A DNA stretch of 21,784 nt from Balneolia bacterium (GCA_003566395.1 PXDL01000379.1:1-21784), one strand, 5' to 3'; shown: positions 6,874-15,354, numbered from the stretch's first letter. Numbers and translations: made by a program. The notes: generated by a model from the letters alone, not told the origin.

Positions 6874-9800
6874 ATGAACAAAGACTTTAAAGGCACACAT
6901 ATTTGCAGCGCCGGCCATTTGTTGAAAATCGGTTTGTTATCGGCTCTGGTATGCTCATTAGCAGTTGTTCCGGCCGAACTTTTCGGGCAGGGACATACAA
7001 ATGATTCCGGCATTTTTATTGACGATGCAAAGGGACGTCAGGACTGGCGGGTTGATTTTAACGTTACTGGTAACAACGTGGAATCGATCATCACGAACTG
7101 GGGAACAGTTGGCAACGGTAATGGAAGTATCAACCAGGCGGGTGTGTGGCCTAAAGGCACAGGACACGGACATCTTCACGAAATGACCGGGATGGCGGCA
7201 TCCAGAGTCCGTGACGTAAATGGTGATCTTGTAACAATCGTCTCTGACGGTTATGGTGCCAGCAGCAACCAGTCAGAAATTGATCCTGAAACCAACATAA
7301 GATGGAAATTTCAGCCTATTCCGGGATATCTCAACAGAAATATCGAAGATCCGGAAATTGCCAACTCCAGAAATCCGAGCAGCTGGCCCGATACCTGGCC
7401 TGACCGGCCCTCAGAGTGGGATGGACAGTGGAACGGCTATTTTGGACTGAACCAGTTTAATGCCGACCAGGAGGTATTTTATGTAATGGATGACCTCTCT
7501 CATACAAAGTTCGAGTACTATCCGATTGATGGAGACCTGGAAAGTGGCGGAATGGGTCTGCAGATCAGAGTTCGGATTTTCCAGTGGGATCAGGCTCTTG
7601 CACGCGATATTCTTTTCATGCAGTATGAAGTTTCCAATATCGGTGATCAACAATACACCACCAGCATGGACAACAACCCTATTTTCTTTGGCGGATATAC
7701 CGATGTGAATCCCGCCGGTGCAGGCACTACCGACGATGCCGCAGCATTCACCCTCGAGGATGACCTTGTATATGGATGGGCATCAACTGGTCAGGGCTCA
7801 TGGAGCCAGTTCCGCGACATTCCTCCGGGATATATTGGCTGGAAATTCCTGCAGAGTCCCGGGCTCGATTTTGACCTGATAGACAATGATGACGATGGAA
7901 TTATCGACGAATCACAGGATAATCCCGCCGGGGAGTTTGTATTTGGCCCTTGCGGAATTTACGATGAGCCTCAGGAGCGATGGAGCGGTGATGAAAACTG
8001 CGACTGGAACCCGCTTACGGATGATGTTGGATCTGACGGCATCGGCCCCGGCGAACCCGGGTATCCGGGTCCTGATCCTGATGGAACAGAGGGCAATGGC
8101 CGACCTGACCAGGGAGAACCCAATTTTGGCCGTCTCGATAATGCTGAAGCCGACCAGGTTGGTCTGACCTCCTTTTACGGACCTCTTTTCGGAGCCGTAG
8201 ATATTCATAACGAGGAGACGATCTGGCCCAACCTGCAGCCAGGCTTCTTTGCCGTTCCTGCACAAGGTGTAAACCAGGTATGGATTTTTGGATCGGGAAC
8301 TTTTCGCCTTTTCCCAAACACCAGCCAGCGATTTGGAACCGCATTTGTTTTTGGAGCCAATGAGCGTGCCATGTTCCGATCATCGGCAGTGGCACAGCGT
8401 ATCTACGATTCCGACTACCGATTCGCCACCCCTCCCCGTCAGCCTGAAGTCAGGGCTATTCCCGGTGATGGAAGAGTTACCCTGGTATGGGATAATCTTG
8501 CAGAGTTTTCGCGAGATCCGATCTACGGCTTCGATTTTGAAGGATACCGCGTCATAAAATCGACCGATCCGCGATTCAGAGACGCCGAGGATATCACAGA
8601 CTCCTTCGGCAACGCAGTCTATAAGCGCTCAATCGCCCAGTTCGACCTTGTAAACGGCTTAGAGGGGTATCACAGCCTTCAGTTCGGTGAAGAGATTGGA
8701 ATTCCCAACGGTGTGCACTATTACATGGGTGACGACACCGGACTGCAGCACTACTACATTGATGAAAATGTGACCAACGGCCGGAATTACTACTACGCTG
8801 TTGTCTCTTACGATGCTGGATACGATGAAACCTATTTTGACCGGGGAATATCTGATATAGAAAATCTTTTCCCGATTTCACCTTCTGAATCACCCGCCAG
8901 CATTACGCTCTCAGGAGGTGTCATCACAAATTTTGACAGAAATACCGTTCAGGTACGGCCCAACCCACCTGCGTCTGATAAAGTAGAGGGTGAGATCAGT
9001 GTAGACTCACAAAATCGTGTACCCCAGGCAACAGGCCGCTCAACGGGTGCGGTGCGTGCTTTTGCGGTTGACAGAGATCTGCTTCCCGATGACACCTATG
9101 AAGTTTCATTTGAGCAGGAACGAACCGGTCTTTCGGTAGAGTACAGAACAACCACCTACTCAATCACAACCGGCTCTGGACGAACTATTGTGGACCGTGA
9201 ACCCATTCCTGAAAACCGGGAGGGAGATCAGCGAACATCCTGGACACGCGAAATACTGGATGAAGGACTTACATTTACCTTCCAGAACCAATATCCAAGT
9301 GAAACCAACACGCAGCAAAATTCGGGATGGCAGTCTGGTTCTGCAACAAATTTGCGGTCATCGGTTACACAGCCGCAGCCAACATTCAGTGTTCCCGATC
9401 CTCCGCTCTGGCCAATCAGAGTTGTACTTGAAGTAGGACAAGAGGGGCAGGAACTCGGCAGAGCTTTCACCTCAAGAACCGGAAACACAACCTTTCCGGT
9501 CAATTTCAGAATTTATGAAAAAGACACCGGCAACCCTGTTGACTTCATATTCACAGAAAACGACACAACACGAAACGGATCCATTGATGCCGGTGAGCTG
9601 ATTCAGCTGGTGTTTAAAAATGAGCCGGGTGACGCCAACTTTACCGTTGGATGGGAAATACGCTTCCAGCCCCCCGTGGATGGCGCCAACAATCCGCTGC
9701 CGCCCTCCCAAATCCGAAAGCCTGCGCTTGGCGACACATATGAACTCAACGCTCAGATTCCGTTTAGCGAAGAGGACAGCTACTCTATTCAGTCGAGCTC

Positions 9801-10134
9801 CGCATTTGTTGATGAATCACTGACGGATTCAGTCCTGGATAAAATAATCGTAGTGCCAAACCCCTATGTGGCGGCAAACGTAACTGAGGAAAGGCCTTTC
9901 CTTTCCGGACGTGGCGAACGCAGAATTGAATTTAGAAATATGCCTGCCAATGCCCGTCTGAGAATTTATTCCCAAAGCGGAGTTTTTATTCGTGAACTTC
10001 AGTCCAATGACGGGCTGGTTGTCTGGGATCTTCAGTCAAGAGCCGGACTTGAAGTGGCCTACGGAATGTATTTTTACCATGTAAGAGCCGACGGCATCGG
10101 TGAGAAAACAGGCAAATTCGCAATTATCAATTGA
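6874..10134 (+). CDS. Large secreted protein of unknown function with FnIII-like and Ca-loop segments
   Basis: I do not recognise a defined family for this 1086-residue protein. The N-terminus has a basic stretch and a hydrophobic segment (LLSALVCSLAVVPAELFGQ), consistent with a Sec signal. Visible features are an acidic Ca-binding-like loop at about 337 (DNDDDGIIDES), a Gly/Pro/Asp-rich linker near 385-415, and a fibronectin type III-like segment from about 525 (PEVRAIPGDGRVTLVWDN). A second EF-hand-like loop lies near 895 (TRNGSIDAGEL). The C-terminal domain from about 990 (VVPNPYV... RLRIYSQSGVFIREL... AYGMYFYHV... GKFAIIN) resembles FlgD-Ig/T9SS-type C-terminal beta-sandwiches, though it lacks the QNYPNPFNP signature. 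It sits between the receptor (18 bases upstream) and the PorV-like gene (4 bases downstream), so it is probably a surface partner of one or both. That role is inference. Confidence 0.8.
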   Translation: MNKDFKGTHICSAGHLLKIGLLSALVCSLAVVPAELFGQGHTNDSGIFIDDAKGRQDWRVDFNVTGNNVESIITNWGTVGNGNGSINQAGVWPKGTGHGHLHEMTGMAASRVRDVNGDLVTIVSDGYGASSNQSEIDPETNIRWKFQPIPGYLNRNIEDPEIANSRNPSSWPDTWPDRPSEWDGQWNGYFGLNQFNADQEVFYVMDDLSHTKFEYYPIDGDLESGGMGLQIRVRIFQWDQALARDILFMQYEVSNIGDQQYTTSMDNNPIFFGGYTDVNPAGAGTTDDAAAFTLEDDLVYGWASTGQGSWSQFRDIPPGYIGWKFLQSPGLDFDLIDNDDDGIIDESQDNPAGEFVFGPCGIYDEPQERWSGDENCDWNPLTDDVGSDGIGPGEPGYPGPDPDGTEGNGRPDQGEPNFGRLDNAEADQVGLTSFYGPLFGAVDIHNEETIWPNLQPGFFAVPAQGVNQVWIFGSGTFRLFPNTSQRFGTAFVFGANERAMFRSSAVAQRIYDSDYRFATPPRQPEVRAIPGDGRVTLVWDNLAEFSRDPIYGFDFEGYRVIKSTDPRFRDAEDITDSFGNAVYKRSIAQFDLVNGLEGYHSLQFGEEIGIPNGVHYYMGDDTGLQHYYIDENVTNGRNYYYAVVSYDAGYDETYFDRGISDIENLFPISPSESPASITLSGGVITNFDRNTVQVRPNPPASDKVEGEISVDSQNRVPQATGRSTGAVRAFAVDRDLLPDDTYEVSFEQERTGLSVEYRTTTYSITTGSGRTIVDREPIPENREGDQRTSWTREILDEGLTFTFQNQYPSETNTQQNSGWQSGSATNLRSSVTQPQPTFSVPDPPLWPIRVVLEVGQEGQELGRAFTSRTGNTTFPVNFRIYEKDTGNPVDFIFTENDTTRNGSIDAGELIQLVFKNEPGDANFTVGWEIRFQPPVDGANNPLPPSQIRKPALGDTYELNAQIPFSEEDSYSIQSSSAFVDESLTDSVLDKIIVVPNPYVAANVTEERPFLSGRGERRIEFRNMPANARLRIYSQSGVFIRELQSNDGLVVWDLQSRAGLEVAYGMYFYHVRADGIGEKTGKFAIIN

Positions 10135-10138
10135 TCTT

Positions 10139-11140
10139 ATGAAACAGATATTCGTTTTTATCATTCTGTTGCTGCTGGTCCCGGCGGCCCTGGTTGCTCA
10201 GAGCCAGGTAGGTACAACCGCCTCGGCTTTCCTGGAGATTCCTGCGGGTGCGCGCAGCATGGCAATGGGCGAAGCCTATGTTTCGGTTGCTGATGACATT
10301 ATGTCTATCTATTGGAATCCTGCAGGTATCACAAATATCGAATCGAATGAGGCCACGTTTCAAAACACCGATTGGTTTATCGATACTAAACTTTACTATG
10401 CTGCTTCCGCTTTTCGTTTTAAAGACACCTACCTGGGAGCATTTGTCTATATGTTCGACGGAGGTGAGATGGATGTTCGAACGGTTACCTTCCCCGACGG
10501 AACCGGTGAACGTTTTTCCGTGCACGATATCAGCCTTGGACTAACGTTTGCTCAGCGCCTCACTCCTTCACTTTCTGTAGGCGGAAATGCGAAATTTATA
10601 CAGAACAGAATCTGGCGCATGAGTGCTTCCACATTCGCCCTTGACCTCGGCTTTCACTACAGGACACCGCTTGACGGCATGAAACTTGGATTCAGCATCA
10701 GTAATTTCGGCGGTGAAATGAAAATGGAGGGGGATAATACCTTCTCGCTGGTGGATCTTGACCCGCAATCTGCAGGCAATAACGATGGTATTCCGGCAAA
10801 CCTGCTTCTCAATTCCTGGGACCTGCCCCTGATTTTCAGGCTTGGAGTAAACTATGAGGTCCTGAAGACCATACACAACAGAATTATTGTGGCTGTTGAT
10901 GCCGTTTATCCAAATAACAACGATAATCACATCAACCTGGGAGCAGAATACGGTTTCAGAAATACCTTCTTCCTGAGGGGTGGTTACAGCAACCTTTTTG
11001 TACAGGACAATTACGGCCAGGGAAATCTCCGCCTTGGAGGCGGCATTGGCATATCAAACCGTATTAATGTGGACTATGCATTCAGCGAACGAGGTGAGCT
11101 GGGAAGCGTAAACTCTATCGGTATTTCTCTGAAATTTTAA
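10139..11140 (+). CDS. PorV/PorQ-like (UPF0164) outer-membrane protein
   Basis: I choose ATG 10139 over the in-frame ATG 10100, because it begins directly with the signal peptide MKQIFVFIILLLLVPAALVAQ and leaves a 4-base gap to the upstream stop. The 333-residue product contains the family hallmark near the mature N-terminus (SAFLEIPAGARSMAMGEAYV... YWNPAGI), then alternating amphipathic strands and a C-terminal GISLKF ending in Phe. This fits a FadL-like barrel of the PorV/UPF0164 family. PorV is the outer-membrane shuttle that hands T9SS cargo to the cell-surface attachment machinery. A copy inside a sugar cluster that encodes T9SS cargo may be dedicated to these proteins, or may act with the receptor. 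Family call is good; the specific role is inference. Confidence 0.85.
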   Translation: MKQIFVFIILLLLVPAALVAQSQVGTTASAFLEIPAGARSMAMGEAYVSVADDIMSIYWNPAGITNIESNEATFQNTDWFIDTKLYYAASAFRFKDTYLGAFVYMFDGGEMDVRTVTFPDGTGERFSVHDISLGLTFAQRLTPSLSVGGNAKFIQNRIWRMSASTFALDLGFHYRTPLDGMKLGFSISNFGGEMKMEGDNTFSLVDLDPQSAGNNDGIPANLLLNSWDLPLIFRLGVNYEVLKTIHNRIIVAVDAVYPNNNDNHINLGAEYGFRNTFFLRGGYSNLFVQDNYGQGNLRLGGGIGISNRINVDYAFSERGELGSVNSIGISLKF

Positions 11141-11160
11141 CAGGCTTCTCAATACAAACT

Positions 11161-12270
11161 ATGGTAGATATCACAAACACTGATGAACATCTTTACGAAC
11201 TGGTAGCCAACGATCTGAAGGATAAAATCCTGAACGGCTATTTTGGAGAGGATGGCAAAATTCCGAACTATCTTGAGCTTACCAAGAGCTACGATGTGAG
11301 CATGTCTACCATCAAAAAGGCGATGAAAATCCTGAACGAAGAGAACGTTTTGATCAGCCGTGTGGGAAAAGGAACATTTGCGAACAAAAACTACCTCTCG
11401 GGACAAAAGTTCTCCTTTTCCAAAGTTACCAATAAGCTTGGGCTTCTGGTCCGCGATCTCGAGGGGCCTTACTTCTCAGGAATTTATCGGGGATTTGCTG
11501 ATCAGATGGACAGCCATGGCAGAAAATTGATCATCACCGTGTCGCGCGATTTTTACCAGCAGGAAGATTCACTGCTCAAAATGATGGTATCTCACGAGGT
11601 GGACGGCCTTATGCTAACCACACGAAGAAAATCGATCTACGGAATCCGTATTTTTGAACAGTTGAAAGAGAACAAGATTCCTGCGGTTCTTCTCCATGAC
11701 GTTTATGACTCAATGCTCCCTGTTGTGGATGTCGACAATTTTAAGGGCGGCGTGCTTGCGGCTAAACAACTTCTCAAATCCACACAAAAAAACTTCGCCA
11801 TTGTTGTTGGCGAACACGGTTATAAGCCGGATGACCTTCGCCTGGAAGGGTTCCTTGAATATCTGAAGAGCAAAGAGGTAAACATCGAAGAGCGATGCCA
11901 TATCTTTCGGTTTTCTTTTAGTTCAGAGGGTTCTGCGTTTGACGAAGGATATAAGCTTGGCCTATCCCTTGATCTGAAAAACCTCGACGTGGACGGCATT
12001 TTCCTGTTCAACGACCTGATCGCCATGGGTTTTCAAAAAGCGATGCTTGAAAGAGATATCCGGATCCCCCAGGATCTCAGAATGGTCGGTTTTGATAATA
12101 TAGAGCGATGCTCGGAAGCCAGGATCCCCCTCACCACTATAGAAGTGCCCCGGTACGATATAGGAAAGCGCGCGCATAAGCTCTTGCACGATCTGATTAA
12201 CAATCGCCAGGAGTATGAGGTGAAAAACGTGCTTCTTGAACCAAAACTAATCGAACGAGATTCAGGCTGA
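11161..12270 (+). CDS. GntR-LacI hybrid transcriptional regulator
   Basis: A 369-residue cytoplasmic protein. Residues about 8-75 form a GntR-type winged helix (LYELVANDLKDKILNGYF... IPNYLELTKSYDVSMSTIKKAMKILNEENVLISRVGKGTFA). From about 92 to 366 there is a LacI/periplasmic-binding-protein-like sensor domain (LGLLVRDLEGPYFSGIYRGF..., VDVDNFKGGVLAA, DGIFLFNDLIAMGF, MVGFDNIERC..PLTTIEVP). This is the architecture of AraR-type sugar-responsive repressors, in which an inducer sugar releases DNA. It lies 20 bases after the PorV-like gene and 2 bases before the first GHL10 gene, so it is cotranscribed with the genes it probably controls. The repeated ATAATGTRCAWAMT sites near the divergent promoters are its best candidate operators. 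The inducer is unknown. Confidence 0.92.
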   Translation: MVDITNTDEHLYELVANDLKDKILNGYFGEDGKIPNYLELTKSYDVSMSTIKKAMKILNEENVLISRVGKGTFANKNYLSGQKFSFSKVTNKLGLLVRDLEGPYFSGIYRGFADQMDSHGRKLIITVSRDFYQQEDSLLKMMVSHEVDGLMLTTRRKSIYGIRIFEQLKENKIPAVLLHDVYDSMLPVVDVDNFKGGVLAAKQLLKSTQKNFAIVVGEHGYKPDDLRLEGFLEYLKSKEVNIEERCHIFRFSFSSEGSAFDEGYKLGLSLDLKNLDVDGIFLFNDLIAMGFQKAMLERDIRIPQDLRMVGFDNIERCSEARIPLTTIEVPRYDIGKRAHKLLHDLINNRQEYEVKNVLLEPKLIERDSG

Positions 12271-12272
12271 CT

Positions 12273-13409
12273 ATGGAAAAATACTTGATCGTTTTAGCAG
12301 CGTCCGCACTCCTTTTTGCATCATGTAGCAGGGAAGATAGCAATAATGATCCGCCGGTTATTGGCGTGTGGATCACAAATATTGACAGCGACATCATGTT
12401 TAGTGATGAGGCGATTGCTGAGGGAATGGAAAAGCTCGCATCACTGGGGTTCAACACCGTTTATCCTGTTGTCTGGAACGACGGTTACACGCTGCACCCA
12501 AGCGACCTGATGGAAAATACATTCGGGCCCGAATTTCGCCAGGACACACTCTTTGCCGCTCAGCAGCGCGATCCCCTCGAAGCGGTTATTCGTGAAGCAC
12601 GAAACCACGATCTGCGCGTCATTCCGTGGTTCGAGTTTGGATTCTCGAGCTCTATTGACCAAAATGGCGGCCACATTCTCCAGTCAAAGCCCGACTGGGC
12701 TGCCCGCGATAAAAACGGGGATATCCTCTCTAAAAATAATTTTGAGTGGATGAATGCTATCCACCCAGAAGTCCAGGAATTTGTTACCGGCCTCGTGATT
12801 GAGGTTGCAGAAAAGTATGATATTGACGGAATACAGGGCGATGATCGTCTTCCTGCGATGCCATCAGAAGGCGGCTACAGTGAGTTCACATCTCATCTTT
12901 ATACCGAACAGACCGGAAACAGCGTGCCGGATGATCCGCGTGAAGAGGCATTCCTGAACTGGAAAGCCGACCGATTGAGCGATTATGCCAAAACGCTCTA
13001 CGACAGGGTGAAGGCAGTGGATCCCGGCCTGACCGTCTCGCTCTCTCCAAGTATCTATCCCTGGTCTAAAGAAGAGTACCTGCAGGACTGGCCTGAATGG
13101 GTTCGGAAAGGAGCCGTTGATGAGCTGATACCGCAAGCGTACCGCTGGGAAATAGGTAGCTACAAAGATACAATCGACGAAATGATAGAGCACTTTGAAT
13201 CAGCCTCCGGTCACGAAAATGTTCAGCTCTTTCCCGGTATTATTATCAAAGCCGGCTCCAGGTATAACGGATTCGACTACGTAAAAGAAGCCGTTGAACA
13301 CAACCGCAGCCGCGGCCTGAACGGGGAGGTTTACTTCTTCTACGAAGGCCTGTTTGAGAATAACAATTTCCTTGGCGATTCGCTTCACACCCATTTTTAT
13401 TCCAATTAA
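12273..13409 (+). CDS. GHL10 (DUF187-type) glycoside hydrolase-like lipoprotein
   Basis: A 378-residue protein with a lipoprotein signal: MEKYLIVLAASALLFASC, lipobox LFASC with Cys18. The mature N-terminus SREDSNND is acidic, as in many exported Bacteroidota lipoproteins. The rest is a TIM-barrel of the family-10-like glycosylhydrolase (GHL10) type: GVWITNIDSD at 31-40, LASLGFNTVYPVVWNDGYTLHPS at 56-78, VIPWFEFGF at 116-124, DIDGIQGDDR at 183-192, SLSPSIYPWS at 257-266, LIPQAYRW at 285-292 and GEVYFFYEGL at 351-360. The GHL10 relative DigH of E. coli acts on denuded peptidoglycan; the sugar-cluster context here points to a glycan substrate. It is followed after 10 bases by a paralogue with a different export route. 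Catalytic residues are not certain; the Asp pair in IQGDDR is the best candidate. Confidence 0.88.
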   Translation: MEKYLIVLAASALLFASCSREDSNNDPPVIGVWITNIDSDIMFSDEAIAEGMEKLASLGFNTVYPVVWNDGYTLHPSDLMENTFGPEFRQDTLFAAQQRDPLEAVIREARNHDLRVIPWFEFGFSSSIDQNGGHILQSKPDWAARDKNGDILSKNNFEWMNAIHPEVQEFVTGLVIEVAEKYDIDGIQGDDRLPAMPSEGGYSEFTSHLYTEQTGNSVPDDPREEAFLNWKADRLSDYAKTLYDRVKAVDPGLTVSLSPSIYPWSKEEYLQDWPEWVRKGAVDELIPQAYRWEIGSYKDTIDEMIEHFESASGHENVQLFPGIIIKAGSRYNGFDYVKEAVEHNRSRGLNGEVYFFYEGLFENNNFLGDSLHTHFYSN

Positions 13410-13419
13410 ATCCTTCTTT

Positions 13420-14511
13420 ATGAAATCAGTTATAGCTACCACTCTCTTACTGCTTCTGATAACAAGTACAGTATCCGCACAGGTTCAGGCTGATGAATAT
13501 GTTGAAGAGCTGCGCGGCGTCTGGATCACCAATGTAGACAGCAACATTCTGTTTGAAAAAGATAACATCGCGAAAGGCATGGATTTCCTCGCCGAACGGG
13601 GTTTCAATGTGATATTTCCAGTAGTATGGAACAAGGGATTCACGCTGCATCCGAGTGATGTAGCCGAAGAGGCTTTCGGTATTCGCCAGGATCCGGTTTT
13701 CGTAAATCTCGGCCGCGACCCGCTGGAAGAGATTATCGTGGAGGCGCACCGGGTTGGGATAGAGGTGATGCCGTGGTTTGAATATGGTTTTGCGAGCATC
13801 TTTGGCAACGCCGACGGCGGTCACATTATTGATGCCAATCCCGACTGGATAGCACGGGAAGCCGACGGATCAACAGTGGTCAAAAACGGGTTCACCTGGA
13901 TGAACGCTCTACACCCCGAGGTGCAGCAGTTTATGCTCGATATGATTCAGGAGGTAATTGATAACTATGATGTTGACGGAATACAGGGAGATGATCGCCT
14001 GCCCGCAATGGCTGCTGAAGCCGGCTATTCCGAGGTTTCTCGTGAACTGTACCGGGCCGATCATGACGGGAATGAACCTCCATCAAATTGGCAGGATAGT
14101 GACTTTATTCAGTGGAAATCGGACAAACTGACCAGCTTTGCCGGCAGACTTTACGGAATGGTTAAAGAGACTGATCCAAACCTGACCGTCTCCCTTTCGC
14201 CCAGCATCTGGCCATGGAGCCGCGATGAATATCTGCAGGACTGGCCCGCCTGGCTCGACTCCTCTTACGTGGATATTATCCATCCGCAGGCATACCGTAA
14301 CAGCGTATCGCAGTACGAACAAATAATGCGAACCATGCTCGGACAACAGCCCATATCATCCCAGGGATACATCCATCGATTCTTCCGTCCCCAGATTTTT
14401 CCCGGTGTGCTCATCAAAGTGGGAGCGCAGTTTAACGGGCCCGACTATGTCCGCGAGGTGATCGAATTTAACCGATCCTACGATATCAACGGAGAAGTTT
14501 TCTTCTTCTAG
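13420..14511 (+). CDS. GHL10 glycoside hydrolase-like protein, cut short by in-frame TAG
   Basis: I choose ATG 13420 over the in-frame ATG 13354, since it starts the signal peptide (MKSVIATTLLLLLITSTVSAQ) and does not overlap the upstream gene. The 363 residues before the TAG are a full GHL10 barrel matching the preceding gene throughout: GVWITNVDSN at 33-42, PWFEYGF at 118-124, DVDGIQGDDR at 184-193, SLSPSIWPWS at 258-267, IIHPQAYR at 286-293. It has an extra loop near 310-326. The product ends GEVFFF at the point where the paralogue continues YEGLF. The signal is SPI type without a lipobox, so this truncated form would be a soluble periplasmic enzyme. The original gene evidently ran to 15354 and ended in a T9SS sorting domain. 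Confidence 0.8.
   Translation: MKSVIATTLLLLLITSTVSAQVQADEYVEELRGVWITNVDSNILFEKDNIAKGMDFLAERGFNVIFPVVWNKGFTLHPSDVAEEAFGIRQDPVFVNLGRDPLEEIIVEAHRVGIEVMPWFEYGFASIFGNADGGHIIDANPDWIAREADGSTVVKNGFTWMNALHPEVQQFMLDMIQEVIDNYDVDGIQGDDRLPAMAAEAGYSEVSRELYRADHDGNEPPSNWQDSDFIQWKSDKLTSFAGRLYGMVKETDPNLTVSLSPSIWPWSRDEYLQDWPAWLDSSYVDIIHPQAYRNSVSQYEQIMRTMLGQQPISSQGYIHRFFRPQIFPGVLIKVGAQFNGPDYVREVIEFNRSYDINGEVFFF
14509..14511 (+). other. Amber codon at a conserved Tyr position
   Basis: This TAG is codon 364 of the frame opened at 13420. The tandem paralogue has TAC (Tyr) at the aligned place (FFYEGL), and both genes remain alignable for about 16 residues after it (GLDEKNDNLGDSLR versus GLFENNNFLGDSLH). One base change (C or T to G) explains it. 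The frame then stays open for 280 sense codons. Confidence 0.85.
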
Positions 14512-15354
14512 GAAGGCCTGGATGAAAAAAATGACAACCTGGGTGACTCCCTCCGCGCCGGCCCGTATAAAATACCGGCCGTTCTTCCTCATCGCGAGGG
14601 ACAGATCCGAAGGCCGGCAGCAGAAATCAATGATGCTGCTGATGACCAAAACATATTTCAGGGAAGCTGGACCGTTTCAAAAACCCCTCCCGATTTCAGA
14701 AATCCACCTTTCAGGGCAGAAGCAGAAGAGGGCAACAGCTTTACATTCAATATGGAGGTTCCCCATACGGCGTGGTATCGCGTGCTGGTATGGAATCCGG
14801 TTGATTCAGATGCCACAACCAAGGCTCAGTTTACCATTCATGGAGCCGATGAAAAAGTTTCAGCCGTGGTTGATCAAACCAATTCTGTTAACCGGGGCTG
14901 GATCACAATTGGAAATGTATATCTGGAACAGGGAACTCACCCGGTAATTGAGCTTGATGCATCCGCTGCAGGTGACGGAAAGCCTTCGTATGTAAGCTCA
15001 GCAATGCTTCTTCTTGATCGTAAAAAATCACCGGATGTTCAGATTGATGCGGTCATTACCACTTCTGAGGCTCAACAAGAGATACCTGTTAATTTTTCGC
15101 TTGAACAAAACTATCCCAATCCGTTCAACCCTTCAACCAACATCACTTTTTCACTTCCAAACTCCCAAGCTGTCACGCTGGAAGTATTCAACACCATCGG
15201 GCAGAGAGTGGCTACACTGGCCGGCGGTGAAATATTCTCAGCAGGTACCCACACCATAACGTTCGACGCATCTAACCTGGCAAGCGGCTTATACCTCTAC
15301 CGTATCCAGGTCGGAAGCCGTGAGCAATCCAGAAACATGATTCTGATGAAGTAA
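14512..15354 (+). pseudogene. Severed C-terminal half: golvesin-like domain plus T9SS sorting domain
   Basis: This stretch continues the frame of the GHL10 gene without shift after the TAG. It encodes a linker, a beta-sandwich segment with AWYRVLVWNP and GWITIGNVYLEQGTHPVIEL (reminiscent of golvesin C-terminal-like domains), and a T9SS type A sorting domain (LEQNYPNPFNPSTN... GQRVATL... SGLYLYRIQ... MILMK). The first internal ATG is at 14752 and would give a 200-residue product, but with no signal peptide it could not reach the T9SS. I therefore treat it as the disconnected end of one 644-codon gene. Its intact reading frame and lack of further stops imply a recent lesion, readthrough, or a base-calling error. 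Confidence 0.75.

Noticed and set aside
10100..10138. Upstream ATG for the PorV-like gene
   Set aside because: It lies within the end of the preceding gene and would spoil the signal peptide start; ATG 10139 is preferred.
4216..11140. Classical SusC/SusD polysaccharide utilisation locus
   Set aside because: No SusD-like lipoprotein follows the receptor; the next product is a 1086-residue protein without a lipobox or SusD-like features.
13354..13419. Upstream ATG for the second GHL10 gene
   Set aside because: It overlaps the end of the first copy; the segment from it is shadow translation, and the signal peptide begins at 13420.
14509..14511. Genome-wide reassignment of TAG as a sense codon
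   Set aside because: The gene ending at 20254 terminates with TAG TAG exactly after a canonical sorting-domain end, so TAG works as a stop here.
14522..14947. Plus-strand 141-codon frame after the TAG
   Set aside because: It is out of frame with the conserved domain coding; the real continuation is the frame beginning 14512.
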